From: an uncultured Nitrosospira sp.
GTDB lineage: Bacteria; Nitrospirota; Nitrospiria; Nitrospirales; Nitrospiraceae
Assembly: GCA_900696515.1 (NCBI GenBank)
Contig: CAADGK010000099.1
Span: 62,001 to 126,000 of the forward strand
Reading direction: 5' to 3'
Length of the DNA stretch: 64,000 nucleotides
Below, piece by piece: positions 7,930 through 19,065 of this stretch. The notes under the pieces are model-generated. The model was not told the origin of the DNA. It did not search any database and was given only the letters and a program-made list of their open reading frames with translations. A program made the translations under genes and the position numbers. Numbering within the stretch: position 1 is the first letter of the stretch; every line of letters starts with the position of its first letter.

Positions 7930-9021
7930 TTAGCTGTACTGATCCCACGTGTCGCACTGCTTGATCGACCAGAAGACGGCTTCCTTGAGTTTCTTGAGCG
8001 TCACGTTATCGGGATCTCGAATGGCCTGGAGTTTTTTGTCCAGATCATAGAGCGGCTGGATCGAGCGCTTGTCCGGGATTTTGCCGAGGGCCCAAGCGAC
8101 TTCGGTCAAGACAGTCCAGTCGGTCTTCGGATCTTGCAGTTTGGCCAGTAACGGCAGGACGACCGATGCGTCCCCATGGAGGCCGCCGAGCTGGCCTAAG
8201 GATTTTGCTGCCGCGGCCTGCACCTCCAGCTGGGGAGAGGTGTTCATCAGCTCAACGAGCAGCGGGATGCCGTCTCTTCCGAGGTTGCCGATTGCGGAGA
8301 GTGCTTGCCTGGCAAGGTCACGGTCTTTGAGCGCTTCCTTCAACTTCGGCATCGCCGCATCGGCCTGCATGTCTCCCAGAAGCGACATGATTTTGAGTTT
8401 TCTGGCTTGGCTGGTGTCTGGAGAATCAAGCAGCTTGAGGAGGCGATCGGAGTGCCCCCATTCCGCCGCCAATAACAGGGGAAACTCATACTTCTCCAAG
8501 GCTTCCTGCAGCTTCGTCATGGCGTACCGTCCGGCATCCGGCGCTTGCGCTGTTTGGGCGGCAGCGATGGCATCCTCAAACTCCGTGCGCACTTCCTTTT
8601 GCCACTTGATCTTCATGCCTCCGAGCAGGTACGTCAGCTGACAGGCAGGGCCCTTCCAGAGTCGGGATGGGGCGTCGGGCAGGTCGGCATCTCCGCCTGT
8701 CACGGCCGTGCCCTCCCAGGTCTTGCGTTGCTCACATTTCACGCGTAGGACCACGTCGTGAGCTTCCCCAGAATTCCGAACGGCCTTGTAACCGACTTCG
8801 GTCAGCCGTTGCGCGACGATGTGGACGAGGGAGGCGGAGTCCGTTGTGCCCTTGTCCGTAAGGGCCAGGACATCGACGAAGACGGTCTGGATCTTCTCCA
8901 GTTGAGCACGCTGTTCCGGTGTAAAGTATTCACGGTAAGCGAGTCCTGGAGAGGCAAGCAGGGTCAATACAAAAATTGATAGGAGTATTGATGCAACAAC
9001 ACAACGGAATGGATATCGCAT
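7930..9021 (-). CDS. Exported HEAT-repeat protein
   Basis: A 363-residue protein with an N-terminal signal sequence (hydrophobic residues about 8-26, ending SPGLA). Residues 30-175 form a domain I do not recognise. From about 185 to the end there are helical HEAT/PBS-lyase-like repeats, seen as PKLKEALKDRDLARQALSAI, IPLLVELMNTSPQLEVQAAA and VVLPLLAKLQDP. It probably acts as a periplasmic or membrane-attached scaffold. The gene is divergent from atpH and has a relic copy of its 3' end at 5557-5797. Function unknown. Confidence 0.8.
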   Translation of the reverse strand: MRYPFRCVVASILLSIFVLTLLASPGLAYREYFTPEQRAQLEKIQTVFVDVLALTDKGTTDSASLVHIVAQRLTEVGYKAVRNSGEAHDVVLRVKCEQRKTWEGTAVTGGDADLPDAPSRLWKGPACQLTYLLGGMKIKWQKEVRTEFEDAIAAAQTAQAPDAGRYAMTKLQEALEKYEFPLLLAAEWGHSDRLLKLLDSPDTSQARKLKIMSLLGDMQADAAMPKLKEALKDRDLARQALSAIGNLGRDGIPLLVELMNTSPQLEVQAAAAKSLGQLGGLHGDASVVLPLLAKLQDPKTDWTVLTEVAWALGKIPDKRSIQPLYDLDKKLQAIRDPDNVTLKKLKEAVFWSIKQCDTWDQYS

Positions 9022-9285
9022 TTCCTCACTCCACCCCCTCTTATCCCACGTAATTCATGTAGCAAGAGGCGCGCACCCCCTGAGGTTGCGAGAGTCTTTT
9101 CTCAGCTGAATCTGAGTATACACCCGCAGTCTCATTCGACGGTGTAGAACAATTCTTATTGTGCCCTATTGTGGAGAAAGTGATATTGACAGCCCCTCAT
9201 TGGCAATGCTACCTTCGCGAGCTCTGCTTCGTGAATTTCACGAAACTTTCAGGTCCGTCTACATAATGCAAGTGAGTCGAGAACG
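9022..9285. promoter_or_regulatory. Divergent intergenic region upstream of the atp genes
   Basis: This 264-base gap separates the HEAT gene (minus) from atpH (plus), so both promoters should be here. A good -35 box TTGACA is at 9186-9191; the best -10 at 17-18 bases (CTACCT/TACCTT) is poor. The region around 9120-9190 is AT-rich. Promoter placement is tentative. Confidence 0.3.
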
Positions 9286-9825
9286 GTGATTAAAACAACA
9301 GTTGCGCGACGTTACGCACAGGCCCTCTTCGAACTTCTTGACCAATCCAGCATCGACGTGACGCGAAATGCTCTCGATAGCCTGGGGCAGGCCCTGAAGG
9401 AGTCCGACCCGCTTCGACATGTCGTGGCGTCACCTGCGTTCAGTGTCGAGGAAAAGATCTCGGTGCTGCAGGGGTTGGCTGAAACATTACGATGTCCACA
9501 GGCCGGTCAGGCATTTCTTGGGCAATTGGTGAAGAAGAGCCGAATCGGGTTCCTGCCCGAAATTGCCGTGGCCTTTGGAAAGCTGGTTGATCAGGCAAAG
9601 GGCACTCAGGCGGTGACGGTGTCGTCCGCGACGGCACTTCCCAGTACGGAACAGGATCGGATTAAAGCGCGGCTGCGGGACACGCTCAAACGCGAAGTGG
9701 ATGTCACGTTTCAGACCGACGCAAGTCATCTTGCCGGGCTGCAGATCCGCATCGGCAGCACGGTGGTCGACAGCACCGTCCAGGGCCGCCTGCGCGACCT
9801 GCACGTGGCGTTGACACGAGAATAA
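9286..9825 (+). CDS. atpH: F1Fo ATP synthase subunit delta
   Basis: A 179-residue delta (OSCP-like) subunit that joins the F1 head to the peripheral stalk of the membrane ATP synthase. The family opening [13 protein letters not shown] is clear, followed by the helical bundle, and the C-terminal part has the typical [21 protein letters not shown] and a final LRDLH. The start is GTG at 9286 with only a weak Shine-Dalgarno sequence; no better start is near. It is the first gene of the atpHAGDC block. The genes for subunits a, c and b (atpB, E, F) are not upstream, where most bacteria have them, so they must be elsewhere. Confidence 0.95.
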   Translation: MIKTTVARRYAQALFELLDQSSIDVTRNALDSLGQALKESDPLRHVVASPAFSVEEKISVLQGLAETLRCPQAGQAFLGQLVKKSRIGFLPEIAVAFGKLVDQAKGTQAVTVSSATALPSTEQDRIKARLRDTLKREVDVTFQTDASHLAGLQIRIGSTVVDSTVQGRLRDLHVALTRE

Positions 9826-9836
9826 AAGGAGTCGTC

Positions 9837-11354
9837 ATGCAGATCAGGGCCGAAGAAATCAGTGCGATCATCAAGGAAAAAATCAAGGGATTCGACAAGC
9901 AGGTCGATGTCAAGGAAACAGGGTCCGTCATTCAGGTCGGCGACGGTATTGCCAAGGTCTACGGTTTGGACGGGGCCATGGCCGGGGAGATGCTGGAGTT
10001 CCCAGGCGGACTCTATGGTATCGCGCTCAACCTGGAAGAGGACAATGTCGGTGCCGTGTTGATGGGTGACGATGTCGGGATCAAGGAAGGCGATCCGGTG
10101 AAGCGGACCGGCCGTATTGCGGAAATTCCGGTCGGAGAAGCGCTGGTCGGCCGCGTCGTCAATGCCATCGGTCAGCCGATCGACGGCAAGGGGCCGATCC
10201 AATCCCAGCATCATTCACGTATCGAGGTGGTGGCTCCCGGTGTGAACACGCGTCAATCCGTCCGTGAACCCTTGCAGACCGGCATCAAGGCCATCGACGC
10301 CATGATTCCAATCGGCCGCGGGCAGCGCGAATTGATCATCGGCGATCGTCAGACCGGCAAGACGGCTATTGCGGTCGATACGATCATTAATCAAAAGGGT
10401 CTTGGGGTATTCTGTATTTACGTGGCCGTAGGCCAGAAGCGATCGACGGTGGCCCGCGTGGTGAAGACGCTGGAAGAAAACCATGCGATGGAGTACAGCA
10501 TGGTCGTGTCGGCGAGCGCCAGCGACCCGGCCCCGATGCAGTTTCTGGCCCCGTTCGCCGGTGCGGCCATCGGAGAATACTTCCGCGATAACGGCAAGCA
10601 TGCGTTGATCGTCTACGACGATTTGTCGAAGCATGCCGTGGCCTATCGCCAGCTCTCGCTCTTGCTTCGCCGGCCTCCGGGACGCGAAGCCTATCCGGGC
10701 GATGTGTTTTATCTGCACTCACGCTTGCTTGAACGGGCAGCGAAACTCAGCGAAAAACTCGGCGGAGGAAGCCTTACTGCCTTGCCGATCATTGAAACGC
10801 AAGCCGGTGACGTGTCGGCCTATATTCCCACGAACGTCATCTCGATCACGGACGGGCAGATCTACCTTGGAAGCGATCTGTTCTATTCCGGTATCCGCCC
10901 GGCGATCAACGTCGGACTCTCGGTCTCCCGCGTCGGCGGATCCGCTCAGATTAAAACGATGAAACAGGTGGCCGGTACGCTCCGGTTGGACCTTGCTCAA
11001 TATCGTGAAATGGCGGCGTTTGCCCAGTTTGGAAGCGAGCTCGACAAGGCAACGCAGTTGCAGTTGGCTCGTGGCGTACGCATGGTGGAGTTGCTCAAGC
11101 AGGGGCAATATAAACCGATGCCGGTCGCGGATCAGGTGCTCTCCATCTACGCCGGTACGCAAGGATTCCTGGACGACGTGGCGGTGGACAAGGTTCAGCA
11201 GTTTGAGGCGGATCTCTTGCATTACATTCAACAGAATCATCCGGATCTGAAGAAGGAAGTGACGACGATCGGCAAGATCGACGACAAGGTCGGTGGCCGG
11301 TTGAAAGAGATTATCTCGACCTTCAAGCAAAAGATGGGATACGGAGCCAAGTAG
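9837..11354 (+). CDS. atpA: F1Fo ATP synthase subunit alpha
   Basis: A 505-residue non-catalytic nucleotide-binding subunit of the F1 head. The P-loop GDRQTGKT is at residues 169-176, followed by [12 protein letters not shown]; the conserved SISDGQ-type motif is present as SITDGQIYL, along with the arginine-finger region [15 protein letters not shown]. Length is normal for the family (about 500-515). It starts 11 bases after atpH with AAAGGAG upstream. It alternates with beta subunits in the hexamer and forms the regulatory and catalytic interface for ATP synthesis at the cytoplasmic face. Confidence 0.98.
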   Translation: MQIRAEEISAIIKEKIKGFDKQVDVKETGSVIQVGDGIAKVYGLDGAMAGEMLEFPGGLYGIALNLEEDNVGAVLMGDDVGIKEGDPVKRTGRIAEIPVGEALVGRVVNAIGQPIDGKGPIQSQHHSRIEVVAPGVNTRQSVREPLQTGIKAIDAMIPIGRGQRELIIGDRQTGKTAIAVDTIINQKGLGVFCIYVAVGQKRSTVARVVKTLEENHAMEYSMVVSASASDPAPMQFLAPFAGAAIGEYFRDNGKHALIVYDDLSKHAVAYRQLSLLLRRPPGREAYPGDVFYLHSRLLERAAKLSEKLGGGSLTALPIIETQAGDVSAYIPTNVISITDGQIYLGSDLFYSGIRPAINVGLSVSRVGGSAQIKTMKQVAGTLRLDLAQYREMAAFAQFGSELDKATQLQLARGVRMVELLKQGQYKPMPVADQVLSIYAGTQGFLDDVAVDKVQQFEADLLHYIQQNHPDLKKEVTTIGKIDDKVGGRLKEIISTFKQKMGYGAK

Positions 11355-11355
11355 C

Positions 11356-11417
11356 CACCAGCATTCAGCCGTCAGCCTCGTGCTGATTGCTGAGAGCCGA
11401 TAGCTGAAAGCCAGAAT
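11356..11417. repeat. Imperfect palindromic intergenic repeat between atpA and atpG
   Basis: The 65-base gap is built from related words (TTCAGCCGTCAGCC, GCTGATTGCTGAGAGCC, GATAGCTGAAAGCC) that can pair with one another, giving a likely RNA hairpin. It looks like a short dispersed repeat of the kind that drops into spacers. It leaves no clear Shine-Dalgarno sequence for atpG. Confidence 0.5.
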
Positions 11418-11419
11418 CC

Positions 11420-12298
11420 ATGCCAAGTTTACAAAGTTTACGTCGGAAAATTTCCGCATTTAAGAATACCCAGAAGATCACCAAGGCCATGAAGATGGTG
11501 GCTGCGGCCAAGCTGAAACGGTCTCAGGACCGCATTTTAGCCGCGCGCCCCTATGCGCATAAAATGCGTGGAGTGCTGAGTAACCTGAGCCAGCGTGTGA
11601 ACCGCTCTTCTCATCCTCTTTTGCAGAAGCGTGAAGGGAAGAAGGTCGAAGTGCTTGTGGTGACGAGCGACCGAGGGCTCTGTGGCGGCTTCAACGGCAA
11701 TATCGCGCGCAAGAGTTCCGAGTTCGTACGGCAGTGTGAAGCCCGAGGGCTTCAAGTGAACCTGAGCATCATCGGTCGCAAGGGACGCGACTACTTTCGT
11801 CGCCGTGCATGGCCGATTCGACAAGAATGGACCGGTGTGTTCGATAAGTTAACGTTTGAGCATGCCATCGATATCGGCGGCGACCTTACGGATAATTTTG
11901 TCAAAGGCACCTACGACGAACTCTACGTCGTGTACAATGAATTCAAGTCGGCCATTCAGCAGCGAGTGATTGTCGAAAAGCTCTTCCCGATTGACGCCCA
12001 AGAGGAATTCAGTGCGGCGTCCAGCGAAGGGCCTTTAAGCGGTAGCTATCTTTACGAACCGGAAGAAGCGGAGCTGCTGGCCGCCTTGATCCCGAAGCAT
12101 TTTCAAATACAGGCCTACCGGATTTTGTTGGAGTCTGCGGCAGCCGAGCATGGGGCACGCATGGCCGCGATGGACGGGGCTACGCGCAACGCGGGGCAAC
12201 TCATCAAGAAAGTCACATTGTATTACAACAAGACCAGGCAAGCGGCGATTACGAAAGAGTTGATGGATATTGTCGGAGGCGCCGAAGCGCTTAAATGA
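11420..12298 (+). CDS. atpG: F1Fo ATP synthase subunit gamma
   Basis: A 292-residue central-shaft subunit that rotates inside the alpha3-beta3 head. The N-terminal helix SLRRKISAFKNTQKITKAMK (residues 6-25) and the C-terminal helix with MAAMDGATRNAG and IKKVTLYYNKTRQAAIT are both hallmark regions. The middle contains the Rossmann-like domain with VVTSDRGLCGGFNGNI. The length is normal. It follows atpA after a repeat-filled spacer and precedes atpD after a second such spacer. Identification is secure. Confidence 0.97.
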   Translation: MPSLQSLRRKISAFKNTQKITKAMKMVAAAKLKRSQDRILAARPYAHKMRGVLSNLSQRVNRSSHPLLQKREGKKVEVLVVTSDRGLCGGFNGNIARKSSEFVRQCEARGLQVNLSIIGRKGRDYFRRRAWPIRQEWTGVFDKLTFEHAIDIGGDLTDNFVKGTYDELYVVYNEFKSAIQQRVIVEKLFPIDAQEEFSAASSEGPLSGSYLYEPEEAELLAALIPKHFQIQAYRILLESAAAEHGARMAAMDGATRNAGQLIKKVTLYYNKTRQAAITKELMDIVGGAEALK

Positions 12299-12318
12299 AA
12301 TTGTCAGTTGTGAATTGT

Positions 12319-13831
<1,513 letters not shown>

Positions 13832-13848
13832 AGAGGCGAGTGAACCGA

Positions 13849-13916
13849 GCGTCCTCCGTGCTCGCGCAACGCGCGGTCTCGGAAGACCCTCGTTGCATGC
13901 GCGCAGTTGAGGACGC
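13849..13916. repeat. Palindromic intergenic repeat between atpD and atpC
   Basis: Outer arms GCGTCCTC (13849-13856) and GAGGACGC (13909-13916) are perfectly complementary; inside lies a second stem GGTCT/AGACC with loop CGGA. The word structure differs from the repeats in the other two atp spacers. A dispersed repeat, possibly a processing or attenuation hairpin. Confidence 0.6.
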
Positions 13917-13955
13917 ATCAGTTCCCGCCTTGAGGTGGGATGAAGGAAGAGAGAG

Positions 13956-14378
13956 ATGCCAGGGAAGTTCTTATTAGAAGTTGTGACGCCGGAAAAGCTC
14001 CTGTTGAGTCAGCAGGTGGACGAAGTGATTGCGCCTGGTTCAGAGGGAGAATTTGGGGTGTTGCCGGGCCACTGTCATTTCCTCTCGACCCTCAAGATCG
14101 GTGAGCTTCGCTATCGGGTCGATCATGAGACGCATTCGATGGCGGTGCTGTGGGGATTTGCGGAAGTCACCCCGACCAAAGTCACCATCATGGCGGAGGT
14201 TGCTGAGAAAGCCGAAGATATTGATGTGGAGCGGGCCGCCGCCAAGGTGGCTGAAGCCGAGCGTCGACTTCAGGCCGGCGGCTTGCCTTCCGAGGTCAAA
14301 GAAGCCCAGGTGAGTCTTGAAAAGGCTCGCCTGCGCAAAAAAATTGCCGAGCGTGCCAGAAAAGCAAGCCACGCCTAG
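13956..14378 (+). CDS. atpC: F1Fo ATP synthase subunit epsilon
   Basis: A 140-residue subunit that binds gamma at the foot of the central stalk and can inhibit ATP hydrolysis. The N-terminal beta sandwich contains LLEVVTPEKLLL and the family hallmark PGSEGEFGVLPGHCHFLSTLKIG; the C-terminal half is a helical hairpin (residues about 90-140) rich in Ala, Glu and Lys. GGAAGAGAGAG precedes the ATG. It ends the atp block; about 260 bases without a gene follow before the convergent Anbu gene. Confidence 0.95.
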   Translation: MPGKFLLEVVTPEKLLLSQQVDEVIAPGSEGEFGVLPGHCHFLSTLKIGELRYRVDHETHSMAVLWGFAEVTPTKVTIMAEVAEKAEDIDVERAAAKVAEAERRLQAGGLPSEVKEAQVSLEKARLRKKIAERARKASHA

Positions 14379-14638
14379 AGCCCATCGTTTTTGATCTCTC
14401 CCTACTTCTTCTGCATGTCACGAAGTCCAGATTTACGATAGGCAGCTTGCGGGCTGTCTTATCCCACGCAGAAGCACTCGGCGGCACCACCCTCGTGAGT
14501 CAGAAGACAACGGGCCAGAACCACTCGTTTTTGAATGCCCAGCCAGTTCTCAGGGTAGCCACCGGGGTACAGCGCGTGGCCACAGCAGCACAGAAAAGCC
14601 AAGGAAGGCCTTTCTATGGATCGGTTGAGGTCCTCCTC

Positions 14639-15409
14639 TCAGCTCGATGGAGGGGTAGGAGATGGGAGGGACGACCGCGATTCTTGTGGCAGTGAGTCGA
14701 GTAGGCGATCAATCCACTTCGAGGGCAACTTCTCGACCGATTCATAAATGCGGGATTGCCACCAGACGGCAATCTCCGCGAGGTCTTCCTTCTGAAAGCG
14801 GTGCTCGATAATGTCAAAGGTATCGTGGCGATAGAGGACGATATCGAGCGGATACTCGACACTCGTCGAGCTGGTGCGCGTCGCATCAAAAGCCAGGAAA
14901 CCCACCTTCATTGCCAGGTCCATGCTGGAGTCATAGCGTAATACGCGGTCGAGGAGCGGTTTCCCATAGCCTGTCTCTCCAATAATACAATAGGGGGTCC
15001 CTTCACTCACTTCGACCCAATTCCCCTGTGGGTAGATAAGGAAGAGTTTATGCTCTTTGTCATTTTCCAATTGCCCCCCCACGAGGGCATGAAGATTGAA
15101 AATCAGGCCCGCTTGATCCAGTGCCGTACGGTCCTCTTCTGCCACGCGGCGAATCTGTGCGGCAAACACGTTGACGGCTTTGAATAGCTTGTCGAAGGTC
15201 TGATCGCCTTCAGTGATTGCCTCATCGAAGTACGTGACGGCCTTGTCGCGGACGGACCGTAGCCCAGACGTCATCAAAAACATCGAGTGACGGCCATGCT
15301 GATGAATCGAAACTTTTCCTGCCGTGATACATTCTGCGCCCGTCGTTACTCGTGTGTCGGCAATCCCGACGAGCCCGTCCTCCACCTTCATCCCTAAACA
15401 AAAGGTCAT
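14639..15409 (-). CDS. Anbu-type proteasome-related peptidase
   Basis: A 256-residue Ntn hydrolase of the Anbu (bacterial proteasome homologue) type. It starts MTFCLGMKVEDGLVGIADTR; Thr2 is the expected catalytic residue exposed after Met removal. The start at 15409 overlaps the alpha-E stop by ATGA, so a longer upstream frame is not used. It is the third gene of an operon with a circularly permuted ATP-grasp and an alpha-E protein, the known Anbu gene neighbourhood. In that neighbourhood a transglutaminase-like gene is usual; none is seen here. The C terminus is extended by a Ser/Pro-rich tail. Substrate unknown. Confidence 0.88.
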   Translation of the reverse strand: MTFCLGMKVEDGLVGIADTRVTTGAECITAGKVSIHQHGRHSMFLMTSGLRSVRDKAVTYFDEAITEGDQTFDKLFKAVNVFAAQIRRVAEEDRTALDQAGLIFNLHALVGGQLENDKEHKLFLIYPQGNWVEVSEGTPYCIIGETGYGKPLLDRVLRYDSSMDLAMKVGFLAFDATRTSSTSVEYPLDIVLYRHDTFDIIEHRFQKEDLAEIAVWWQSRIYESVEKLPSKWIDRLLDSLPQESRSSLPSPTPPSS

Positions 15410-16392
15410 TGTGCCTCCGCTCCGACGATGGTGCTGTGAATGTGAATTGGACGAGGGGCAAAGAACGTCTCGTAAATGGCATCCCCGACGAAATTGATCT
15501 GCCCTTGAAACCGATCCAAGAATTCGTGGAGTCCTCCGATGAGGCAATCCTCAATATCGCCGAAGTCCAACTCGGCGCGCAATCGGCCCAGCCGCTTTTC
15601 GGCGTGGTTCTGATAAGCTCCGTGCTCGGACCCGGAGATCGCGTGCAGGGAGTCCTCACTCTTGATCAGGCAGTAGCGGATGGCTCGAGGGAAGGTGGAA
15701 TCCAGGATCAGAAACGCCGTGACATCGTCGGGGGTGATACGCCCAAAACGTTTATAATACATCTCCAAGGCGCTGGCGGATTTCAACAGCGCGGACCACT
15801 GGATGATATCGAATGGGGTCCCGACTTCATCAACCGTCGGCAAAAGCATGAAATACTTCACATCAAGAATGCGTGAGGTCTTGTCCGCCCGCTCCAGCAA
15901 ACGACCGAGGCGAGCAAAGTGCCACCCCTCTCCATGTGACATGGTGGCATCGGTAATCCCCAAAAACAGGTGACTATTCGCCTTCACTTCGGTCAAAAAC
16001 GTATGGAGACTTTGTCTGGACCAGCCGTTCGAAAGGGCGTCCCTGACCATGAGATAAAAACGATTGACCTGTTCCCACATGTCGCTAGAGATGACTTCTC
16101 GAACGGATCGGGCATTCTCTCTGGCGGCCACGAGGCAAGACAGAATCGAATTGGCGTTGGCGGGATCGGCTAAGAGGAACTGGATGACGGTTTCTTTCGT
16201 GGGCTTTCCATACCGCTCGGCGAAACTCTCGTGATCTCCGGTCGTGAAGACCAACGGCTCCCACTGCTCCGTCGTGCCTCGAGGAAGATCGAGGGTCATG
16301 TTGAGGTTGACCTCGATGAAACGGGCGTAGTTTTCAGCCCGTTCAATGTAGCGATTCAACCAATAAATGGAGCTGGCGACTCGGCTCAGCAC
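15406..16392 (-). CDS. Alpha-E domain protein of the Anbu operon
   Basis: A 328-residue all-helical alpha-E (DUF403) protein. The family opening MLSRVASSIYWLNRYIERAENYARF is obvious, and later motifs ARENARSVREVISSDMWE and HFARLGRLLERADKTSRILD fit. Alpha-E proteins accompany circularly permuted ATP-grasp proteins and are thought to take part in an unknown peptide-ligation or protein-modification step. It lies 73 bases downstream of the ATP-grasp gene and overlaps the Anbu peptidase start by four bases. Confidence 0.92.
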   Translation of the reverse strand: MLSRVASSIYWLNRYIERAENYARFIEVNLNMTLDLPRGTTEQWEPLVFTTGDHESFAERYGKPTKETVIQFLLADPANANSILSCLVAARENARSVREVISSDMWEQVNRFYLMVRDALSNGWSRQSLHTFLTEVKANSHLFLGITDATMSHGEGWHFARLGRLLERADKTSRILDVKYFMLLPTVDEVGTPFDIIQWSALLKSASALEMYYKRFGRITPDDVTAFLILDSTFPRAIRYCLIKSEDSLHAISGSEHGAYQNHAEKRLGRLRAELDFGDIEDCLIGGLHEFLDRFQGQINFVGDAIYETFFAPRPIHIHSTIVGAEAQ

Positions 16393-16465
16393 GATTCATC
16401 AGCTCCCATGTGTTGAGCAGAGACGTAAGTGATGACACGAGCTTGTCGGTTTGTCATAGCGGCCC

Positions 16466-17896
16466 TCATGACAAGACCCACGTGTCTTTATTGCCTCCGC
16501 CTTGAGACGAATTTACCACCAGAGAGCCTTTCCGCAACGCCACGCGTGTCATGCCTCCCGGTAGCACAGACACATCGCGGCCATACAACACGTACGGGCG
16601 GAGATCGACATGACGCCCTTCCAGATGATCATCCACTAATGTGGGGACACGAGAGAGGGCCAAAGTCGGTTGGGCGATGTAGTTCCGCGGGTCGGCCTCA
16701 ATGCGACGAGCGCAGTCCTCCCGTTCCTGTTTGGAAGCGTGAGGCCCGATCATCATCCCGTAGCCGCCGGCTTCATTGGTGGCTTTCACGACCAGCTCAC
16801 CCAAATGCTCCAAGACATAGGTCCGATCCCGTCGATCTGAGCAGAGATACGTCGGCACATTAGGAAGTATCGGTTCCTCCGCGAGGTAATAATTGATGAT
16901 TTTGGGAACATAGGCGTAAATGGCTTTGTCGTCCGAGACGCCGGTACCGGGAGAATTGGCCAGCGCAACCCGACCTCTCTTGTACGATTCTATGAGACCC
17001 GGGACTCCAAGCAAGGAATCGCGGCGAAAGGCCAGTGGATCCAAGTAGTCATCATTAATTCGCCGGTAGATGACATCGACGCGCTGAGATCCCTTCGTGG
17101 TGCGCATGTGAACAAACCCATCCACCACCACGAGATCATTGGCTTCGACCAATTCCACTCCCATTTTTTGGGCAAGCAGCGAATGTTCGTAATAGGCAGA
17201 ATTGAAGATGCCGGGTGTGAGAATGACGATGGTTGGGTCGGGAAGCTCCGAAAGGGAACGAAGGGTTTCCAGGAGTTGGCTCGGGTATCCATCAACCGGC
17301 CGTACGCGATAGGCTTCGAACAACTCAGGGAACGTCCGTTTCATGACCTGTCTGGCTTCCAATACATAGGCTACCCCGGACGGGCACCGGGTGTTGTCTT
17401 CGAGGACGTAGTACCGACCATCGCTGATTCGGACGAGGTCAATCCCAGCAATGTGGCACCAGATACCACGCGGGGGCCGCAGGCCCATGCAAGGTTGCAA
17501 AAAACTCTTGCTGGTATAAATCAGCTCGGCGGGAATCACCCCATCTTTGAGGATCTTCTGATCGTGGTATACATCGTTGATAAACAAGTTCAACGCGCGG
17601 ATGCGTTGACAAAGCCCGGAATCGATTTGCTCCCAATCTGACGCCGTGACGATTCGAGGTACGATGTCGAATGGGAATATCTGTTCATGGCCGTCATTGC
17701 TCCCATAGATACTGAACGTCATTCCCATGTTGAGGATGACACGCTCTGCCGCTTCCTGGCGTTTTCGTAGCTCTCCTTCCGGCAATGACGCAAATTTCTT
17801 GAGCAACAGGGTACTTCCGGCTCGCGGTTGTCCCTTCTCTTCGTACAGTTCGTCGTAAAATCCCTCAGGATCGTATTGCGAAAAACGTATACCCAT
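16466..17896 (-). CDS. Circularly permuted ATP-grasp protein (DUF404/DUF407)
   Basis: A 476-residue protein with the circularly permuted ATP-grasp fold. Family motifs are easy to follow: [13 protein letters not shown] near the start, [16 protein letters not shown]-like [24 protein letters not shown] around residue 170, [16 protein letters not shown], and the C-terminal [10 protein letters not shown] and [11 protein letters not shown]. It probably forms an amide bond using ATP on an unknown substrate. It is the first gene of the three-gene operon and is divergent from rluD across 164 bases. Confidence 0.93.
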   Translation of the reverse strand: MGIRFSQYDPEGFYDELYEEKGQPRAGSTLLLKKFASLPEGELRKRQEAAERVILNMGMTFSIYGSNDGHEQIFPFDIVPRIVTASDWEQIDSGLCQRIRALNLFINDVYHDQKILKDGVIPAELIYTSKSFLQPCMGLRPPRGIWCHIAGIDLVRISDGRYYVLEDNTRCPSGVAYVLEARQVMKRTFPELFEAYRVRPVDGYPSQLLETLRSLSELPDPTIVILTPGIFNSAYYEHSLLAQKMGVELVEANDLVVVDGFVHMRTTKGSQRVDVIYRRINDDYLDPLAFRRDSLLGVPGLIESYKRGRVALANSPGTGVSDDKAIYAYVPKIINYYLAEEPILPNVPTYLCSDRRDRTYVLEHLGELVVKATNEAGGYGMMIGPHASKQEREDCARRIEADPRNYIAQPTLALSRVPTLVDDHLEGRHVDLRPYVLYGRDVSVLPGGMTRVALRKGSLVVNSSQGGGNKDTWVLS

Positions 17897-18060
17897 GTGT
17901 CCGGCTCCAAGAGCCGCACCCTAACAAAACGACAGGCTGGCTTCAACTGCCGCGGTGAAAAGGAAGGTGAAGGCGGAAAAGGAGACGAAGTTGTTCATCT
18001 GGTTCCCGCCTTACGAGCGGATTGCATTTAACCGGAGGTCTTTAGTAGCGTGTTCTACTC

Positions 18061-19065
18061 ATGATCACGGAATTTCTCATCACAGCTGGAGAACAACCGA
18101 AGCGGCTGGATGTTTTCCTCGTCGGCCGAGAGCGAGACACCTCCCGGTCGGCGTTGCAGCGGTTGATTGAATTGGGTCGTATACGGGTCAATGACCAGGC
18201 GGTGAAGCCGAGCCACAAGATCAAACCCGGGGACAGGATCACGATGGATGTCCCGAAGCCGGAACCGCTCGCCATTCAAGGAGAGGCGATCCCGCTTGAG
18301 GTCATGTTTGAAGATGATTCCCTTCTGGTCTTGAATAAGCCACCCGGCATCGTGGTCCATCCCGCACCCGGGAATTGGAGCGGGACGCTGGTCAACGCGC
18401 TGTTGCATCACTTCCAAACCTCTGGCGGGACGATTTCAACAATCGGCGGGAAGGAACGTCCCGGGCTGGTGCATCGCCTGGACAAGGAGACCTCCGGCGT
18501 CATGGTGATCACGAAGACGGATACCGCCCATCGGGCTCTCGCTGCCCAGTTCAAACTTCACACGATTACCAGAGTCTATGAGGCGCTGGTCTGGGGAGTT
18601 CCCAAAAAGGGACGAGGCCTGATTGATCTGGCCATTGGGCGAGATAGTAAAGACCGGAAGAAGTTCTCCTCACGAACGACGAGTCCCAAGGAGTCTGTGA
18701 CCGAATATGTGGTGACCCGGCGGTATGGTAAGGTGGCCGCACATGTCTTGCTCTACCCGCAAACCGGACGGACGCACCAGTTGCGGGTGCATCTGACCTC
18801 GCTGGGCCATCCCATTCTGGGCGATCGCACCTATGGCGGCAACAAAGTGATGGCGCTGGCGGATATCGAAATCCCACGGGTGATGCTTCATGCCAGGACG
18901 TTAGGCTTTACCCATCCCACAACAGCCATGAGAGAGGAGTTTACGAGACCGTTCCCTGCCGATATGGAGCGTGTGCGGTGTGCGCTCGAGGAACTGATTG
19001 TGCCGGCGGATCGGATGCCAGCTGGTGCAACGACTGTAGGAACAGGCGAGGAGGAGCCATGTTGA
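18061..19065 (+). CDS. rluD: RluD-type 23S rRNA pseudouridine synthase
   Basis: A 334-residue RluA-family pseudouridine synthase. An S4 RNA-binding domain covers residues about 12-70; the catalytic motif HRLDKETSG has Asp141, and the GRTHQLRVHL and LGHPILGDRTYGG motifs follow. The S4-plus-catalytic layout matches RluD, which modifies helix 69 of 23S rRNA, though RluC-like specificity cannot be excluded. It overlaps the next gene by seven bases. Confidence 0.9.
   Translation: MITEFLITAGEQPKRLDVFLVGRERDTSRSALQRLIELGRIRVNDQAVKPSHKIKPGDRITMDVPKPEPLAIQGEAIPLEVMFEDDSLLVLNKPPGIVVHPAPGNWSGTLVNALLHHFQTSGGTISTIGGKERPGLVHRLDKETSGVMVITKTDTAHRALAAQFKLHTITRVYEALVWGVPKKGRGLIDLAIGRDSKDRKKFSSRTTSPKESVTEYVVTRRYGKVAAHVLLYPQTGRTHQLRVHLTSLGHPILGDRTYGGNKVMALADIEIPRVMLHARTLGFTHPTTAMREEFTRPFPADMERVRCALEELIVPADRMPAGATTVGTGEEEPC

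Noticed and set aside
9186..9214. A full sigma-70 promoter for the atp operon
   Set aside because: The TTGACA is good but the matching -10 is weak; kept only as a low-confidence regulatory region.
10719..11459. A 246-codon frame antisense to atpA
   Set aside because: Shadow of the highly biased codons of atpA; no similarity to any family.
14447..14695. An 82-codon plus-strand frame after atpC
   Set aside because: It overlaps the Anbu 3' end antisense, has no Shine-Dalgarno sequence and no recognisable motif.
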